A DNA stretch of 64,000 nucleotides from Novosphingobium piscinae (GCF_014230355.1 NZ_JACLAX010000003.1:237064-301063); one strand, 5' to 3'. Shown: positions 31,884-42,311, counted from the first letter of the stretch. Numbers and translations are program-made. The notes: generated from the letters alone by a model not told the origin.

Positions 31884-33425
31884 ATGAGCGACCTGGCCCC
31901 CGACACCGGCGATTTCGCCCGCCAGCCCGACCGGATCGAGCTCGACTCGCCGGTCGAGGGGGGTGGCTGCCATGCCGGCGCAGACGTCCTGCGCGAGGCA
32001 ACGAACAAAGCCCAGGGCACCGAACTGCTGGCGCGCTATGCCGCCGACTACCCGGTCGGCCCGCACGACCAGCCGCAATCGATGTGTCCGGCCTTCGGCT
32101 CGCTCCGCGTGGGCCTGCGCATGCGCCGCACCGCCACCGTGCTGTCGGGCTCGGCCTGCTGCGTCTACGGCCTGACCTTCACTTCGCACTTCTACGGGGC
32201 GCGCCGCACGGTCGGCTATGTGCCGTTCAGCTCGGAGACGCTGGTCACCGGCAAGCTGTTCGAGGACATCAAGGAAGCGGTCGAGAATCTCGCCGATCCC
32301 GAACTCTACGATGCGATCGTGGTCACCAACCTGTGCGTGCCCACCGCCAGCGGCGTGCCGCTGCGGCTGCTCAAGAAGCAGATCAACGGGGTTCGCATCA
32401 TCGGCATCGACGTGCCCGGGTTCGGCATTCCGACCCATGCCGAGGCCAAGGACGTGCTCGCCGGCGCCATGCTGGCCTATGCCCGCACCGAGGCCGAGGC
32501 CGGCCCGGTCGCCGCGCCGCGGACCCGCGCCGACCGCCCGACCGTAACCCTGCTCGGCGAGATGTTCCCGGCCGATCCGGTAGGCATCGGCATGATGCTC
32601 GAGCCGCTTGGCCTGGCGGCCGGGCCGGTCGTCCCGACCCGCGAATGGCGCGAGCTCTATGCCGCGCTCGACTGCGCCGTCGTCGCTGCGATCCATCCCT
32701 TCTACACCGCCAGCGTGCGCGAGTTCGAGGCTGCCGGCCGCACCGTCGTGGGATCGGCCCCGGTCGGTGCCGAAGGCACCGCGGCCTGGCTTGACGCGAT
32801 CGGTGCGGCCTGCGGTGTCGATCCGGCCAAGGTCGAAGCCGCCAAGGCTCGGTTCGTCCCGGCGATCCGGGCGGCCCTGGCTGCCAACCCGATCAAGGGC
32901 CGGATCACTGTGGCCGGCTACGAGGGTTCGGAGCTGCTGGTCGCCCGCTTGTTGATCGAAAGCGGCGCCGAGGTGCCCTATGTCGGGACCGCCTGCCCGC
33001 GCACGCGCTGGTCCGATCCCGACCGCGAATGGCTCGAGGCCCGGGGCGTACGCGTCAACTTCCGCGCCAGCCTCGAACAGGACATCGCCGCGATCGAAGA
33101 GTTCCGCCCCGACCTGGCGATCGGCACGACCCCGGTGGTGCAGCACGCCAAGCAGCGTGCAATCCCCTCGCTCTACTTCACCAACCTGATCTCGGCCCGC
33201 CCGCTGATGGGCATCGCTGGCGCCGGCAGCCTGGCCCAGGTGGTCAATGCGGCGATGGCCAACAAGGCGCGGTTCGACAAGATGACCGCCTTCTTCGATG
33301 GCGTCGGCTCCGGCCCGGCGGCAGGCGTGTGGGAGGATACCCCGCAGGATCGGCCACAGTTCAAGAAGAAGTATGCCGCGCTCAACGAGGCTGCCCGCAA
33401 GGCGGCTGAGGCGGTGGGCTCATGA
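31884..33425 (+). CDS. bchY: Chlorophyllide a reductase subunit Y
   Basis: A 513-residue NifD/BchN-like catalytic subunit. Cluster-ligand cysteines are visible as MCPAFGS (Cys68), GSACCVYG (Cys92/93) and NLCVPTAS; the body shows HYYGAR-like [13 protein letters not shown] and [17 protein letters not shown]. With BchZ it holds the [4Fe-4S] cluster and substrate site for the C7=C8 reduction of chlorophyllide a. The ATG at 31884 follows bchX by 18 bases; its stop overlaps bchZ (ATGA). Confidence 0.94.
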   Translation: MSDLAPDTGDFARQPDRIELDSPVEGGGCHAGADVLREATNKAQGTELLARYAADYPVGPHDQPQSMCPAFGSLRVGLRMRRTATVLSGSACCVYGLTFTSHFYGARRTVGYVPFSSETLVTGKLFEDIKEAVENLADPELYDAIVVTNLCVPTASGVPLRLLKKQINGVRIIGIDVPGFGIPTHAEAKDVLAGAMLAYARTEAEAGPVAAPRTRADRPTVTLLGEMFPADPVGIGMMLEPLGLAAGPVVPTREWRELYAALDCAVVAAIHPFYTASVREFEAAGRTVVGSAPVGAEGTAAWLDAIGAACGVDPAKVEAAKARFVPAIRAALAANPIKGRITVAGYEGSELLVARLLIESGAEVPYVGTACPRTRWSDPDREWLEARGVRVNFRASLEQDIAAIEEFRPDLAIGTTPVVQHAKQRAIPSLYFTNLISARPLMGIAGAGSLAQVVNAAMANKARFDKMTAFFDGVGSGPAAGVWEDTPQDRPQFKKKYAALNEAARKAAEAVGS

Positions 33426-34867
33426 CCCTGATTCTCGATCATGATCGGGCCGGCGGCTACTGGGGCGCGGTCTACGTCTTCGCCGCGGTCAAGGGGCTGC
33501 AGGTGATCATCGACGGGCCGGTCGGGTGCGAGAATCTGCCGGTCACCTCGGTGTTGCACTACACCGACGGCCTGCCCCCGCACGAGCTGCCGATTGTCGT
33601 CACCGGCCTTGGTGAGGAAGAGCTCGGCAAGACCGGGACCGAAGGCGCGATGAAGCGCGCGTGGAAGACGCTCGACCCGGATCTGCCCGCGGTGGTGGTG
33701 ACCGGTTCGATCGCCGAGATGATTGGCGGCGGCGTCACGCCGGAAGGCACCAACATCAAGCGCTTCCTGCCGCGCACGATCGACGAGGATCAATGGCAGT
33801 GCGCCGACCGTGCACTCTCCTGGCTGTGGTCGGAATTCGGCCCCAAGGCGATGCCGGCAGTCAAGCCCGTGCGCGAGGGCGAGAAGCCCAAGGTCAACAT
33901 TATCGGCCCGTCCTACGGCATGTTCAACATGGCCAGCGACCTGGCCGAGATCCGCCGCCTGATCGAGGGCATCGGAGCCGAGGTCAACGTGGTCTTCCCG
34001 CTGGGTTGCCACCTCGCCGACATCCGCCGGCTGGCCGACGCCCAGGCCAACGTCTGCCTCTACCGCGAGTTCGGCCGCAACATGTGCGAGCTGCTCGAGC
34101 GCCCGTATTTCCAAGCGCCGATCGGGCTGGACAGCACTACGAAGTTCCTGCGCGCGATGGCCGCCGAGCTGGGACTCGATCCCGAGCCGTTCATCGAGCG
34201 CGAGAAGCACACCACGATCAAGCCGCTGTGGGATCTGTGGCGCTCGGTTACCCAGGACTTCTTCGCGACGGCCAGCTTCGGGATCGTCGCCAACGAGACC
34301 TATGCGCGTGGCATCCGCCACTTCCTAGAAGACGACATGGGGCTGCCGTGCACCTTCGCCTTTTCGCGCAGTGCCGGGGTCAAGCCGCGCAACGAGGACG
34401 TGCGCGCGGCGATCCATGCCAATCCGCCGCTGGTCCTGTTCGGCAGCTACAACGAGCGGATGTACAATGCCGAGCGCGGCAGCCGCGGGATCTATATCCC
34501 GGCCAGCTTCCCCGGCGCGGCAATTCGCCGCCACACCGGTACGCCGTTCATGGGCTATTCCGGCGCAACCTATCTGGTCCAGGAGGTCTGCAACGCGCTG
34601 TTCGACGCGCTGTTCCACATCCTCCCTCTGGCCACCGACATGGACAAGGCCGAGGCCACGCCGGCGCGCGAGCACCGCGAGCTGCCGTGGGATGCCGATG
34701 CCAAGTCCCGGCTCGACGAGGTGGTGGCCGCACAGCCGATCCTGATCCGCATTTCCGCCGCCAAGCGCCTGCGCGACGCGGCCGAACGCGCCGCCCGCCG
34801 CTGTGGCGAGGCCCGCGTATCGGCCGACCGGCTCGCTGACGCCCTGCTCGAGGCCCAGGTCGGATGA
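33422..34867 (+). CDS. bchZ: Chlorophyllide a reductase subunit Z
   Basis: A 481-residue NifK/BchB-like subunit: [40 protein letters not shown] with the conserved Cys, [14 protein letters not shown] and [20 protein letters not shown]. It partners BchY in the chlorophyllide reductase. ATG 33422 overlaps bchY (ATGA). After its stop 130 bases precede pufB; no pufQ is present in that gap. Confidence 0.94.
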   Translation: MTLILDHDRAGGYWGAVYVFAAVKGLQVIIDGPVGCENLPVTSVLHYTDGLPPHELPIVVTGLGEEELGKTGTEGAMKRAWKTLDPDLPAVVVTGSIAEMIGGGVTPEGTNIKRFLPRTIDEDQWQCADRALSWLWSEFGPKAMPAVKPVREGEKPKVNIIGPSYGMFNMASDLAEIRRLIEGIGAEVNVVFPLGCHLADIRRLADAQANVCLYREFGRNMCELLERPYFQAPIGLDSTTKFLRAMAAELGLDPEPFIEREKHTTIKPLWDLWRSVTQDFFATASFGIVANETYARGIRHFLEDDMGLPCTFAFSRSAGVKPRNEDVRAAIHANPPLVLFGSYNERMYNAERGSRGIYIPASFPGAAIRRHTGTPFMGYSGATYLVQEVCNALFDALFHILPLATDMDKAEATPAREHRELPWDADAKSRLDEVVAAQPILIRISAAKRLRDAAERAARRCGEARVSADRLADALLEAQVG

Positions 34868-34997
34868 CCCGCGCCCCCGCCCATTGCCCGTTGGCCGCCC
34901 CGCGGCCGGCGCGCTCCCCCATCCTCGTGGATTCGTCCGCGTGGATACCGAAAGAGGTCTACCGCCTCTCGCACACCAACAATGACTGGAGATTGCT

Positions 34998-35153
34998 ATG
35001 AGTAATGGCGATGATCGCTTCGGCCTGAGTACTTATCTCACGCCCGAAGAAGCCAAGGAATTCCACAAGCTGTTCGTCAGCAGCTTCCTCGGCTTCACGG
35101 CCGTGGCGGTAGTGGCGCACTTCCTGGTCTGGGCCTGGAAGCCCTGGCTCTGA
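34998..35153 (+). CDS. pufB: LH1 antenna beta polypeptide
   Basis: A 51-residue single-span antenna protein: acidic N-terminus with [14 protein letters not shown] and a membrane helix [19 protein letters not shown]. His41 ligates bacteriochlorophyll B875, and His23 is the second conserved His. GGAG lies 6 nt upstream of the ATG. With PufA it forms the LH1 ring around the reaction centre; no pucBA genes for LH2 occur in the window. Confidence 0.95.
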   Translation: MSNGDDRFGLSTYLTPEEAKEFHKLFVSSFLGFTAVAVVAHFLVWAWKPWL

Positions 35154-35224
35154 ACTGACAACCCGGTCCGGCGGCGCCAACCGGCGCAAACGGGCTACAA
35201 CCTTCTTGCACGAGGACAGATACC

Positions 35225-35416
35225 ATGTGGAGAATTTGGCTTATTTTCGATCCGCGCAGGGCGCTCGTCGCTCTGTTCGCCTTCCTGTTCGTGCTCGCGC
35301 TGGTGATTCACTTCATCCTGCTCAGCACTGACACGTACAACTGGCTCGACGGCCCGAACTCGGCGCAGGGCGTCGCGAATGCCGCCGCGGCAGCAGCAGC
35401 AAAGCCGTCTGCCTGA
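35225..35416 (+). CDS. pufA: LH1 antenna alpha polypeptide
   Basis: A 63-residue antenna protein, [20 protein letters not shown] then a helix with [11 protein letters not shown] (His29, the bacteriochlorophyll ligand in the A-x3-H motif). The C-terminal tail [12 protein letters not shown] is Ala-rich. GAGGA precedes the ATG by 9-10 nt. Followed by a strong mRNA hairpin before pufL, as in other puf operons. Confidence 0.95.
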   Translation: MWRIWLIFDPRRALVALFAFLFVLALVIHFILLSTDTYNWLDGPNSAQGVANAAAAAAAKPSA

Positions 35417-35431
35417 GGGCAGCCTGTGCGA

Positions 35432-35460
35432 GAGGCGGCGGCCTTCATGACCGCCGCCTC
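35432..35460 (+). other. puf intercistronic hairpin
   Basis: GAGGCGGCGG pairs perfectly with CCGCCGCCTC around a 9-base loop, between pufA and pufL. In Rhodobacter a hairpin at this point protects the pufBA mRNA segment and sets antenna proteins in excess over reaction centre; the same role is likely. The following GGGTTTT is too short to be a full terminator. Confidence 0.85.
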
Positions 35461-35518
35461 CGGGTTTTGACCGAACTTCACATTATCCCGCCGCATCCTG
35501 GCGGGGAGGGGTAGAGCC

Positions 35519-36343
35519 ATGGCACTCCTGAGTTTCGAACGAAAATACCGCGTTCGCGGCGGGACCTTGATCGGCGGCGACCTGTTCGACTTCTGGGTGG
35601 GCCCGTTCTACGTCGGCTTCTTCGGGGTCGTGACGGCGATCTTCGCGTCTCTCGGCACCGCTCTCATCTTCTACGCCGCCTCGCAGGGGTCGACGTGGAA
35701 TCCCTGGCTGATCTCGATCGCGCCGCCCGACCTGAAATACGGTCTGGCCCTGGCTCCGCTCAAAGAGGGCGGGTTCTGGCAGGTCATCACGGTCTGCGCG
35801 CTGATTTCGTTCAGCTCGTGGGCGCTGCGCGAGGTCGAGATCTGCCGCAAGCTGGGCATGGGCTACCATGTCCCGGTGGCCTTCGGCATGGCGATCTTCG
35901 CCTATTTCACGCTGGTGGTGATCCGCCCGGTGCTGCTCGGTGCCTGGCACTGGGGCTTCCCCTACGGGATCTTCAGCCACCTCGACTGGGTCTCGAACAC
36001 CGGGTACCAGTATCTGCACTTCCACTACAATCCGGCGCACATGCTGGCGGTGTCGTTCTTCTTCACCACCACGCTCGCACTCGCCCTGCACGGCGCGCTC
36101 GTGCTGTCCGCGGTCAATCCGCCGACCGGTAGCGAAGTGAAGACACCGGAATACGAAGACACCTTCTTCCGCGACCTGATCGGCTATTCGGTCGGCACGC
36201 TCGGCATCCACCGGGTCGGCCTTCTGTTGGCGCTCAACGCCGGGTTCTGGAGCGCGGTGTGCATCGTGATCAGCGGGCCGCTGTGGACCAAGGGCTGGCC
36301 CGAGTGGTGGACCTGGTGGCTCAACCTGCCGATCTGGTCGTAA
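35519..36343 (+). CDS. pufL: Photosynthetic reaction centre L subunit
   Basis: A 274-residue five-helix subunit. Cofactor-binding His are in place with a one-residue offset from Rhodobacter: His154 and His174 for bacteriochlorophyll, His191 (ALALHGALV) and His231 (GIHRVGL) for the non-haem iron. Five membrane helices are visible. It binds the primary donor, bacteriopheophytin and QA/QB pocket with PufM. GGGGAGGGG lies 6 nt upstream of the ATG. Confidence 0.97.
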   Translation: MALLSFERKYRVRGGTLIGGDLFDFWVGPFYVGFFGVVTAIFASLGTALIFYAASQGSTWNPWLISIAPPDLKYGLALAPLKEGGFWQVITVCALISFSSWALREVEICRKLGMGYHVPVAFGMAIFAYFTLVVIRPVLLGAWHWGFPYGIFSHLDWVSNTGYQYLHFHYNPAHMLAVSFFFTTTLALALHGALVLSAVNPPTGSEVKTPEYEDTFFRDLIGYSVGTLGIHRVGLLLALNAGFWSAVCIVISGPLWTKGWPEWWTWWLNLPIWS

Positions 36344-36357
36344 AGGAGCACCAAGCG

Positions 36358-37332
36358 ATGACGACCTATCAGAACATCTTCACCCAGGTGCAGCTGCGCG
36401 GCGAGCCCGAGGCCGGGATCGCCCTGCCTCCCGGCAGCGAGGCGCGGATCGGCAAGGGCACCTTCAACTACTGGATGGGCCTGATCGGGCACGCCCAGAT
36501 CGGTCCGGTCTACCTTGGCTGGACCGGGGTGATCTCGCTGATCCTGGGCTTCCTGGCGATCGAGATCATCGGCCTGAACATGATGGCATCGGTGAACTGG
36601 GATCCGATCCAGTTCGTCCGCATGCTCCCCTGGCTCAGCCTCGAGCCGCCGGGACCGGAGTATGGCTTCTCGCCCTTCGTGCCGCTGGCCAAGGGTGGCT
36701 GGTGGATCCTCGCCGGCGCCTTCCTGACCTCTTCGATCCTGCTGTGGTGGGTGCGCACCTATACCCGGGCCCGCGCGCTCGGCATGGGCTCGCACGTTTC
36801 CTGGGCATTCCTCTCGGCGATCTGGCTGTACCTGGTGCTCGGCTTCATCCGCCCCATGCTTATGGGCAGCTGGGCAGAGGCCGTGCCCTTTGGCATCTTC
36901 CCGCATCTCGATTGGACCGCGGCTTTCTCGATCCGGTATGGCAACCTGTTCTATAACCCGTTCCACTGCTTCTCGATCGCCTTCCTCTATGGCTCGACCC
37001 TGCTGTTCGCGATGCACGGCGCGACCATCCTCGCGGTCGGTCGTTACGGCGGTGAACGCGAGATCGAGCAGATCACCGATCGCGGCACGGCTTCCGAACG
37101 GGCAGCGCTGTTCTGGCGCTGGACCATGGGCTTCAATGCCACGATGGAATCGATCCATCGCTGGGCCTGGTGGTTCGCCGTGCTGACGACGCTGACTGGC
37201 GGAATCGGCATTCTGTTGACCGGCACCGTGGTCGACAACTGGTACCTGTGGGCGCAGCAGCATGGCTATGCCACGCCCTATCCGTCCACCGGGGTCGTTG
37301 ATCCCGCCACCCTGGGGAGCGCCGGGCAATGA
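36358..37332 (+). CDS. pufM: Photosynthetic reaction centre M subunit
   Basis: A 324-residue five-helix subunit with His183 and His203 (bacteriochlorophyll), His220 and His267 (iron) and a Glu near 235 in GGEREIEQ completing the iron site. ATG 36358 with AAAGGAG 8-9 nt upstream matches the family start [14 protein letters not shown]. Its stop overlaps pufC by ATGA. A longer frame to 36259 lies inside pufL and was rejected. Confidence 0.97.
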   Translation: MTTYQNIFTQVQLRGEPEAGIALPPGSEARIGKGTFNYWMGLIGHAQIGPVYLGWTGVISLILGFLAIEIIGLNMMASVNWDPIQFVRMLPWLSLEPPGPEYGFSPFVPLAKGGWWILAGAFLTSSILLWWVRTYTRARALGMGSHVSWAFLSAIWLYLVLGFIRPMLMGSWAEAVPFGIFPHLDWTAAFSIRYGNLFYNPFHCFSIAFLYGSTLLFAMHGATILAVGRYGGEREIEQITDRGTASERAALFWRWTMGFNATMESIHRWAWWFAVLTTLTGGIGILLTGTVVDNWYLWAQQHGYATPYPSTGVVDPATLGSAGQ

Positions 37333-38399
37333 AAAGGATAGCATCGCTCGCCGTTGCGGCGATCGTCACCCTGGCCTTGGGAGCCTGCCAGCTGAGCCCG
37401 AAAACGGCGACGCAGAACGGCTACCGCGGCACGGGCATGGACCAGATCCAGCTGACCAAGGTGGCCATGGCCAAGGACGAGGTTCCCGCCCCGCCCTATG
37501 ACCCGCCGGCCACCGACGGGCAGCGCGCCAAGGAGGTCTACCAGAACGTCCAGGTGCTCGGCGACGAGTCCGCTGACCAGTTCAACTACACCATGGCCGC
37601 GATCACGCAGTGGGTGTCACCCGAGCAGGGCTGCAACTACTGCCACAATCCCGAGAACATGGCCTCCGACGAGCTCTACACGAAGGTGGTGGCGCGGCGG
37701 ATGCTGCAGATGACGCGGAACATCAACCGCAACTGGAAGCAGCACGTCGCGGCAACCGGGGTCACCTGCTGGACCTGCCACCGCGGCAATGCCATCCCGG
37801 CCAACTACTGGACCATGCCCGCCGCGGGCAAGTCCGGGATCATCGGCAACCGCCACGGACAGAACGATCCGGTGCCGGAATCGGCCTTCTCGTCGCTGCC
37901 CAACGCCTCGCTGGCGCTCTATATCACCGGCGATCCGAAGGTGGACCAGAACATCCGCGTCCAGACCACTGGTCTGCACCCGGGTTCGGGCAACAAGACC
38001 AGCACGATGTCGACCGAGAACAGCTATGCGATCATGATGCACACGTCGCAGGCGCTCGGCGTGAACTGCACGTTCTGCCATAACTCGCAGTCGTTCCAGG
38101 ACTGGTCGATCAGCACGCCGCAGCGTGCCAAGGCCTGGTACGGCATCCGCATGGTGCGCGAGACCAACGGTCAGTACATCACCCCGCTCGCCACGGTCTT
38201 CCCGGCCAAGCGCAAGGGAACCGAAGGCGATCCGTTCAAGGTCAACTGCACCACCTGCCACCAGGGCAAGAACAAGCCCATGGGCGGAGCGCAGATGGCC
38301 AAGGACTACCATGCGCTGTGGGGCGAGACGACCCCCGCGGTCATGGCCGCTCCCGCCGCTCCGGCGGCGGCTCCGGCCGGCGGCGCTCCCGCCCGCTGA
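37329..38399 (+). CDS. pufC: Reaction centre tetrahaem cytochrome subunit
   Basis: A 356-residue lipoprotein cytochrome. The N-terminal lipobox LALGAC places the lipid anchor at Cys20. Four haem sites are visible: CNYCH (102-106), CWTCH (147-151), CTFCH (247-251) and CTTCH (307-311). It sits on the periplasmic face of the reaction centre and re-reduces the special pair. The C-terminal tail is Ala/Pro-rich ([16 protein letters not shown]). Its presence is variable among sphingomonad phototrophs. Confidence 0.95.
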   Translation: MKRIASLAVAAIVTLALGACQLSPKTATQNGYRGTGMDQIQLTKVAMAKDEVPAPPYDPPATDGQRAKEVYQNVQVLGDESADQFNYTMAAITQWVSPEQGCNYCHNPENMASDELYTKVVARRMLQMTRNINRNWKQHVAATGVTCWTCHRGNAIPANYWTMPAAGKSGIIGNRHGQNDPVPESAFSSLPNASLALYITGDPKVDQNIRVQTTGLHPGSGNKTSTMSTENSYAIMMHTSQALGVNCTFCHNSQSFQDWSISTPQRAKAWYGIRMVRETNGQYITPLATVFPAKRKGTEGDPFKVNCTTCHQGKNKPMGGAQMAKDYHALWGETTPAVMAAPAAPAAAPAGGAPAR

Positions 38400-38439
38400 C
38401 CCGCGGCATCACGCTCAGGCCTGCGCGCATGCAGGCAAC

Positions 38440-38473
38440 AAGGGTCCGGCGAGCTCGCTCGTCGGACCCTTTT
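38440..38473 (+). terminator. Rho-independent terminator of the puf operon
   Basis: AAGGGTCCGGCGAGC pairs with GCTCGTCGGACCCTT (one G-T pair), a 15-bp stem with a 2-base loop, followed by more T. It lies 41 bases after pufC and ends the crtF-bchCXYZ-puf transcript. Confidence 0.85.
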
Positions 38474-38645
38474 CCATGGGCCATCGGGATCAGCGGCGCG
38501 CCCGTCGCGGCAGCCACGCATGACCCGTCGCACACCCTGGCGGCACTACGTTGAACGGGGGATGCAAGCCATGCCGGGACACCGGGCCACACAGTGCCGT
38601 AGCAAAATCGGCAGTGGCCCGAACGGACCGACGGCCCAACCCTGC

Positions 38646-38999
38646 TCAGCCCACCGCGGCGTTGGCCTGGCGGGTCAGTTCGGCCAGCTCGGCCGCGAGC
38701 ACGGGATCGAGCGTGGCGAAGTTGAAGCACGACTTGCCCTGTTGGCGCCGCTTGAGCGCGGGCGAGAGCGCCGCCCCCAACGCGGGATCGGCGTAGAGCG
38801 GAAACAGGTGATAGGCGACATAGCGCGCACGCAGGGTGACCGCGCCGAACCACACCGGCTTGCCGGACCGGGGATCGGTGGCCCGGCCATGCAGGACAAG
38901 ATCGCCGGGCTGGTCGCTGGCCACCACCTGATCCGCCGCCGCGTCCAGCATCAATGCGCGCAAGGCGGCGAAGGTGGGCTCAAGATCCATCGCGGGCAC
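38646..38999 (-). CDS. Conserved hypothetical protein, DUF1801-like
   Basis: A 117-residue soluble protein with the pattern EPTFAALRALML, KPVWFGAVTLRARYVAYHLF and GKSCFNFATLD seen in small DUF1801-like proteins of unknown function. The GKSCF segment with its Cys is the most conserved part. It overlaps or abuts the tspO operon end on the same strand (4 bases before the 82-residue gene's stop), so it may be the last gene of bchG-pucC-bchP-tspO. Confidence 0.6.
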   Translation of the reverse strand: MPAMDLEPTFAALRALMLDAAADQVVASDQPGDLVLHGRATDPRSGKPVWFGAVTLRARYVAYHLFPLYADPALGAALSPALKRRQQGKSCFNFATLDPVLAAELAELTRQANAAVG

Positions 39000-39002
39000 G
39001 AA

Positions 39003-39251
39003 TCAGGCCTGCCGCCGCCGGGCCAGATCGGCGAGGTGGGCGGGCAGTGAAAGTGCCAGCGGCAGGGCGATCCAAGGCCAGGCCGAGCCCACCAGCGCGG
39101 CGCGCAGGCCCAGCACGATCAGTGCGGCCGGGAGGAGCATGGCAGTGATCGTCCCCAGCGGCCAGCCCCGCGCCCGCAGCCATGCGGCCTCGAGCGCCAG
39201 CGCCGCCAGGATCACGTCAGCGGCATGCCCCGAGGCGAACAGGCTCTCCAA
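39003..39251 (-). CDS. Small membrane protein after tspO, TTG start
   Basis: An 82-residue protein with three hydrophobic stretches (SGHAADVILAALALEAAWL; WPLGTITAMLLPAALIVLGL; LVGSAWPWIALPLALSL) and a basic tail ADLARRRQA. No ATG is suitable; TTG 39251 has GGGAAG 5 nt upstream and lies 15 nt after the tspO stop, making a natural operon joint. A longer frame to 39473 runs through tspO and is rejected. Small membrane proteins at this place occur in sphingomonad photosynthesis clusters, but function is unknown. Confidence 0.6.
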   Translation of the reverse strand: MESLFASGHAADVILAALALEAAWLRARGWPLGTITAMLLPAALIVLGLRAALVGSAWPWIALPLALSLPAHLADLARRRQA

Positions 39252-39265
39252 GCGCGCTTCCCGCC

Positions 39266-39748
39266 TCAGCCGAACGGCGCGTTGAGCTGGACCACGCCCC
39301 AGTTGAGCGCGCCAGCGGCACTGACCCAGACGAGGTAAGGCACGAGCAACATCGAGGCGAGCCGCGACAGGCGCAGGCAGTAAACTATGAGCACCGCGAT
39401 CGAGAGCCAGAGCAGCAGCAGCTCGACGAAGGCCCAGTCCGGCCGCTGCAGGCGGAAAAACAGGAGGCTCCACATCACATTGAGGAAGCCGTTCAGCGCG
39501 AACAGGCCGACAAGCGTATCGGAAATGCGCACGTTCGGCGCGGCCCGCCAGGCCGTAACTCCGGCCAGGGCGGCGAGCGCGAAGATCGTGGTCCAGGCGA
39601 TCGGAAAGACCGGGCGCGGCGGAGTGAAGGCCGGCTTGTGCAGGCTTTCGTACCAGGGGCCAAGATCGGTGATCGTGCCGCCGAGCAGGGCGACGAGCAG
39701 GGCGGCCATCACCGCAATGCCCACCGGCATGACCCAGGCGCGGTTCAC
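39266..39748 (-). CDS. tspO: Tryptophan-rich sensory protein TspO
   Basis: A 160-residue five-helix TspO/MBR protein: WYESLHKPAFTPPRPVFPIAW, LFALNGFLNVMWSLLFFRLQRP and VPYLVWVSAAGALNWGVVQLN. In Rhodobacter TspO is an outer-membrane oxygen/porphyrin-responsive regulator of photosynthesis genes, so its place beside bchP fits. GTG 39748 overlaps the bchP stop (GTGA), giving coupling. Confidence 0.93.
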   Translation of the reverse strand: MNRAWVMPVGIAVMAALLVALLGGTITDLGPWYESLHKPAFTPPRPVFPIAWTTIFALAALAGVTAWRAAPNVRISDTLVGLFALNGFLNVMWSLLFFRLQRPDWAFVELLLLWLSIAVLIVYCLRLSRLASMLLVPYLVWVSAAGALNWGVVQLNAPFG

Positions 39749-40998
39749 GGGGTCAGTTCCCGTGGCTCGGGCCGGCCGATGCCGAGCAGATGCGCGCAGT
39801 CCTTGATGAAGATCCGCAAGTGCGCCATCGGCTTGGCCCGGACCAGCCGCTTGTTCATGTAGGCCTGCCAGGTCAGCTGCTGGACATCGCGGTCGGCGCA
39901 CATCGCCACAAAGCGTTCGCGGCGCTTGTCGCTGGAGTACCAGAAGTACTGCATGATCCCGAGGATCCAGAACACCCGGCCGTGCAGTTTCAGAAAATCG
40001 CGCCGCGCCCGGCGCAGGACGGCGGGATTGCCCGAGGCGATGAAAGCCTGCGCGGTCTGCGCAGCAATCCGGCCGCAGACCATCGCATAGTAGATGCCTT
40101 CGCCCGAAGCCGGGGCGACGACGCCCGCTGCGTCACCGGCCAGCAGTACATCGCGGCCATTGTCCCAGTGCTTGAGCGGCTTGAGCGGGATCGGCGCGCC
40201 CTCGCGGCGAATCGTCTCGCAGCGCGCCAATCCCATCTCGTCGCGCATGCGCTGGACCGACCCGCGCAGCGAGAAGCCCTTGTGCGCACTGCCTACGCCG
40301 ATGCTCGCGGTATCGCCGTGGGGGAAGACCCAGCCATAGAAGTCCGGCGAAACCCGGCCCTGGTAGATTACGTCACAGCGCGAGCCATCGAAGCCCTGCT
40401 CGGTGGCCTTGGGCGCCCGGACCACCTCGTGGTAAGCGAAAACGCAGGGATTGCGCTCAGCCCCGGGGACGTTGCCGCGCGCCACGCCCGAGCGCGCGCC
40501 ATCCGCGCCGATCACCAACCGCGTACGCACCCGGACGAGATCGCCACCGCGCTCGGTGCTGTAGCAGACCACCGCACCGGGCAGGCCATCGTGCTCGACC
40601 CTTTCGTAGGTGCCGGTCCGCCGCTCGGCCCCGGCCGTAGCCGCCCGGGCACGCAGCCATTCGTCGAACACGTCGCGATCGACCATCCCGACATAGCCGA
40701 TCTCGCCAACCGGCATGTCGACCACGCGATTGGACGGCGCAACCATCCGCGCAGCCCGGGCCCGGGCGACGAGCAGACTCTGTGGGACCTCGAACTCCTC
40801 GAGCAGCCGAGGCGGTACGGCGCCGCCGCAGGGCTTGATCCGACCACCGCGATCCAGCAGCAGCACCTTGTGCCCGGCGCGGGCCAGGTCCCAAGCCGCG
40901 GTGGCGCCGCAGGGCCCGCCCCCGACCACCACGACATCGAATGCGATCGCCTCGGACCCGGACGAGGCCGGGGCGGACAGGGTGCTGGGCTGGTTCAT
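39745..40998 (-). CDS. bchP: Geranylgeranyl diphosphate/bacteriochlorophyll reductase BchP
   Basis: A 417-residue FAD-linked reductase: VVVVGGGPCGATAAWDLARA (FAD motif, about 22-42), GGAVPPRLLEEF, FPHGDTASIGVG and LLAGDAAGVVAPASGEGIYY. It reduces the geranylgeranyl tail of bacteriochlorophyll to phytyl in three steps. The ATG overlaps the upstream PucC-like gene (ATGA) and the stop overlaps tspO. Confidence 0.94.
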   Translation of the reverse strand: MNQPSTLSAPASSGSEAIAFDVVVVGGGPCGATAAWDLARAGHKVLLLDRGGRIKPCGGAVPPRLLEEFEVPQSLLVARARAARMVAPSNRVVDMPVGEIGYVGMVDRDVFDEWLRARAATAGAERRTGTYERVEHDGLPGAVVCYSTERGGDLVRVRTRLVIGADGARSGVARGNVPGAERNPCVFAYHEVVRAPKATEQGFDGSRCDVIYQGRVSPDFYGWVFPHGDTASIGVGSAHKGFSLRGSVQRMRDEMGLARCETIRREGAPIPLKPLKHWDNGRDVLLAGDAAGVVAPASGEGIYYAMVCGRIAAQTAQAFIASGNPAVLRRARRDFLKLHGRVFWILGIMQYFWYSSDKRRERFVAMCADRDVQQLTWQAYMNKRLVRAKPMAHLRIFIKDCAHLLGIGRPEPRELTP

Positions 40999-42311
40999 GT
41001 GCCGGCAGACCTCAGGCTCGGGGAAAGACGAGGCGCTGCGCGGGTGCGCAGCGCCAGCATGGCGGCGGCGAGGAACAACCCCGCCTCGATCAGGAATATC
41101 AGTGCGAAGGCCCCGGCAGGATGACCCAACGCAGTGCGGGCAAGATCGACCCCGACCGCGCCGACCAGCCCGCCGAGCCCGAAGGCCAGGGCCTGCGCCG
41201 TACCCCAGACGCCCATGCGGACGCCTTCGCCGGTGCGCTGGCCGGCGCCGGCCAGTCCCATCATCGAACCGATCGCGGAAACCGCGAAGGCCCCGTTGCA
41301 GAGCCCGAGCAGGCCGATGTTGAGCGCCAGCGGCCAGCCAGGCCCGGCCTGCGCGGCCAGCGCAAGCCCCGCCAGCGCCAGCGCCGACCCGAGGCAGCCG
41401 AGCATGGTCCAGGTGCGCAGTTCAACCGGCAACCGGCCGCGAAAAGCGCTACCGCCCAGCCCGGTGGCGATCATGCCGATCAGCACGCCGCCGTTCTGCA
41501 GCCCTGACAGGCTGGTCGACTGGCCCGGGGTCATGCCGAAAACCAGGCCGGTGAAGGGTTCGAGGATCAGGTCCTGCATCGCATAGGCCAGCATCGAAAC
41601 GAAGATGAACAGCGTGAAACGGCTCGCCTCGGGATCGGCGAAGATCTCGGCCAGGGCCTCGCGCAGCGTCGGAGTGGGCCCGGCCTCGACCGGCGCGGCC
41701 CCGGACCGCGGCAGGCCGCGTTCGAGCCGGAAGGTGGCCAGCAGGGTCACGGTGAAGGCGGCCGCAACCACCCCGCCGGCGACCGCCAGCAAGCGCTGCG
41801 CGGAATAGGGATCGAGCAGGGCGCCGGCTGTCCCGGCCGCGACAACGATCCCGAAAATCATCATGATCCAGGTGGTGGCGGCCGCGGCGGCGCGGCGCTC
41901 GGGCGCGACCCCGCTGGCCAGCATCGCCAGGACCGAGGTGCCCGCGGCGCCGACCCCCGCACCGATCAGAGTGAAGCCAAGCGCAAGCTCGCCCAGCGCG
42001 GCCAGCCGCGCCGCATCCAGCCGGGTCACCCCGTGAACAGCAAGCAAGGCGCCCAGGCCGAGCACGGCCATACCGCCGATGATCCATGGCGTGCGGCGGC
42101 GCCCGCGATCCGACCCGTGGCCCCAGGCCGCCCGCGAGAACTGGACGGCGTAGTGCCAGGCGACAAGGCCGGCCGGCACCCCGGCGGCAAGACCATATTC
42201 CAGCACCATCAGGCGGTTAAGCAGCGAAGTGGCGAGCATGGTCACCGCGCCGATCGCCGCCTGTACGGCGCCGAGGCGGGCGATCGCCAACCAGCCGAAA
42301 CCTTGGCGCAT
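40995..42311 (-). CDS. PucC/LhaA-family MFS transporter (bch2-type)
   Basis: A 438-residue, 12-helix major-facilitator protein of the bacteriochlorophyll-delivery (BCD/PucC) family: AWGHGSDRGRRRTPWIIGG, YAMQDLILEPFTGLVFGMTPGQST and GEGVRMGVWGTAQALAFGLGG. Members are thought to insert or deliver pigment to antenna proteins. It lies between bchG and bchP, the position of orf428/bch2 in Rhodobacter, and is distinct from the LhaA gene at 54489. ATG 42311 overlaps the bchG stop. Confidence 0.9.
   Translation of the reverse strand: MRQGFGWLAIARLGAVQAAIGAVTMLATSLLNRLMVLEYGLAAGVPAGLVAWHYAVQFSRAAWGHGSDRGRRRTPWIIGGMAVLGLGALLAVHGVTRLDAARLAALGELALGFTLIGAGVGAAGTSVLAMLASGVAPERRAAAAATTWIMMIFGIVVAAGTAGALLDPYSAQRLLAVAGGVVAAAFTVTLLATFRLERGLPRSGAAPVEAGPTPTLREALAEIFADPEASRFTLFIFVSMLAYAMQDLILEPFTGLVFGMTPGQSTSLSGLQNGGVLIGMIATGLGGSAFRGRLPVELRTWTMLGCLGSALALAGLALAAQAGPGWPLALNIGLLGLCNGAFAVSAIGSMMGLAGAGQRTGEGVRMGVWGTAQALAFGLGGLVGAVGVDLARTALGHPAGAFALIFLIEAGLFLAAAMLALRTRAAPRLSPSLRSAGT

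Noticed and set aside
30801..33146. Long minus-strand frame opposite bchX/bchY
   Set aside because: GC-codon artefact; both plus-strand reductase genes have complete ligand motifs.
34868..34997. A pufQ gene between bchZ and pufB
   Set aside because: The 130-base gap is too short and contains no suitable frame.
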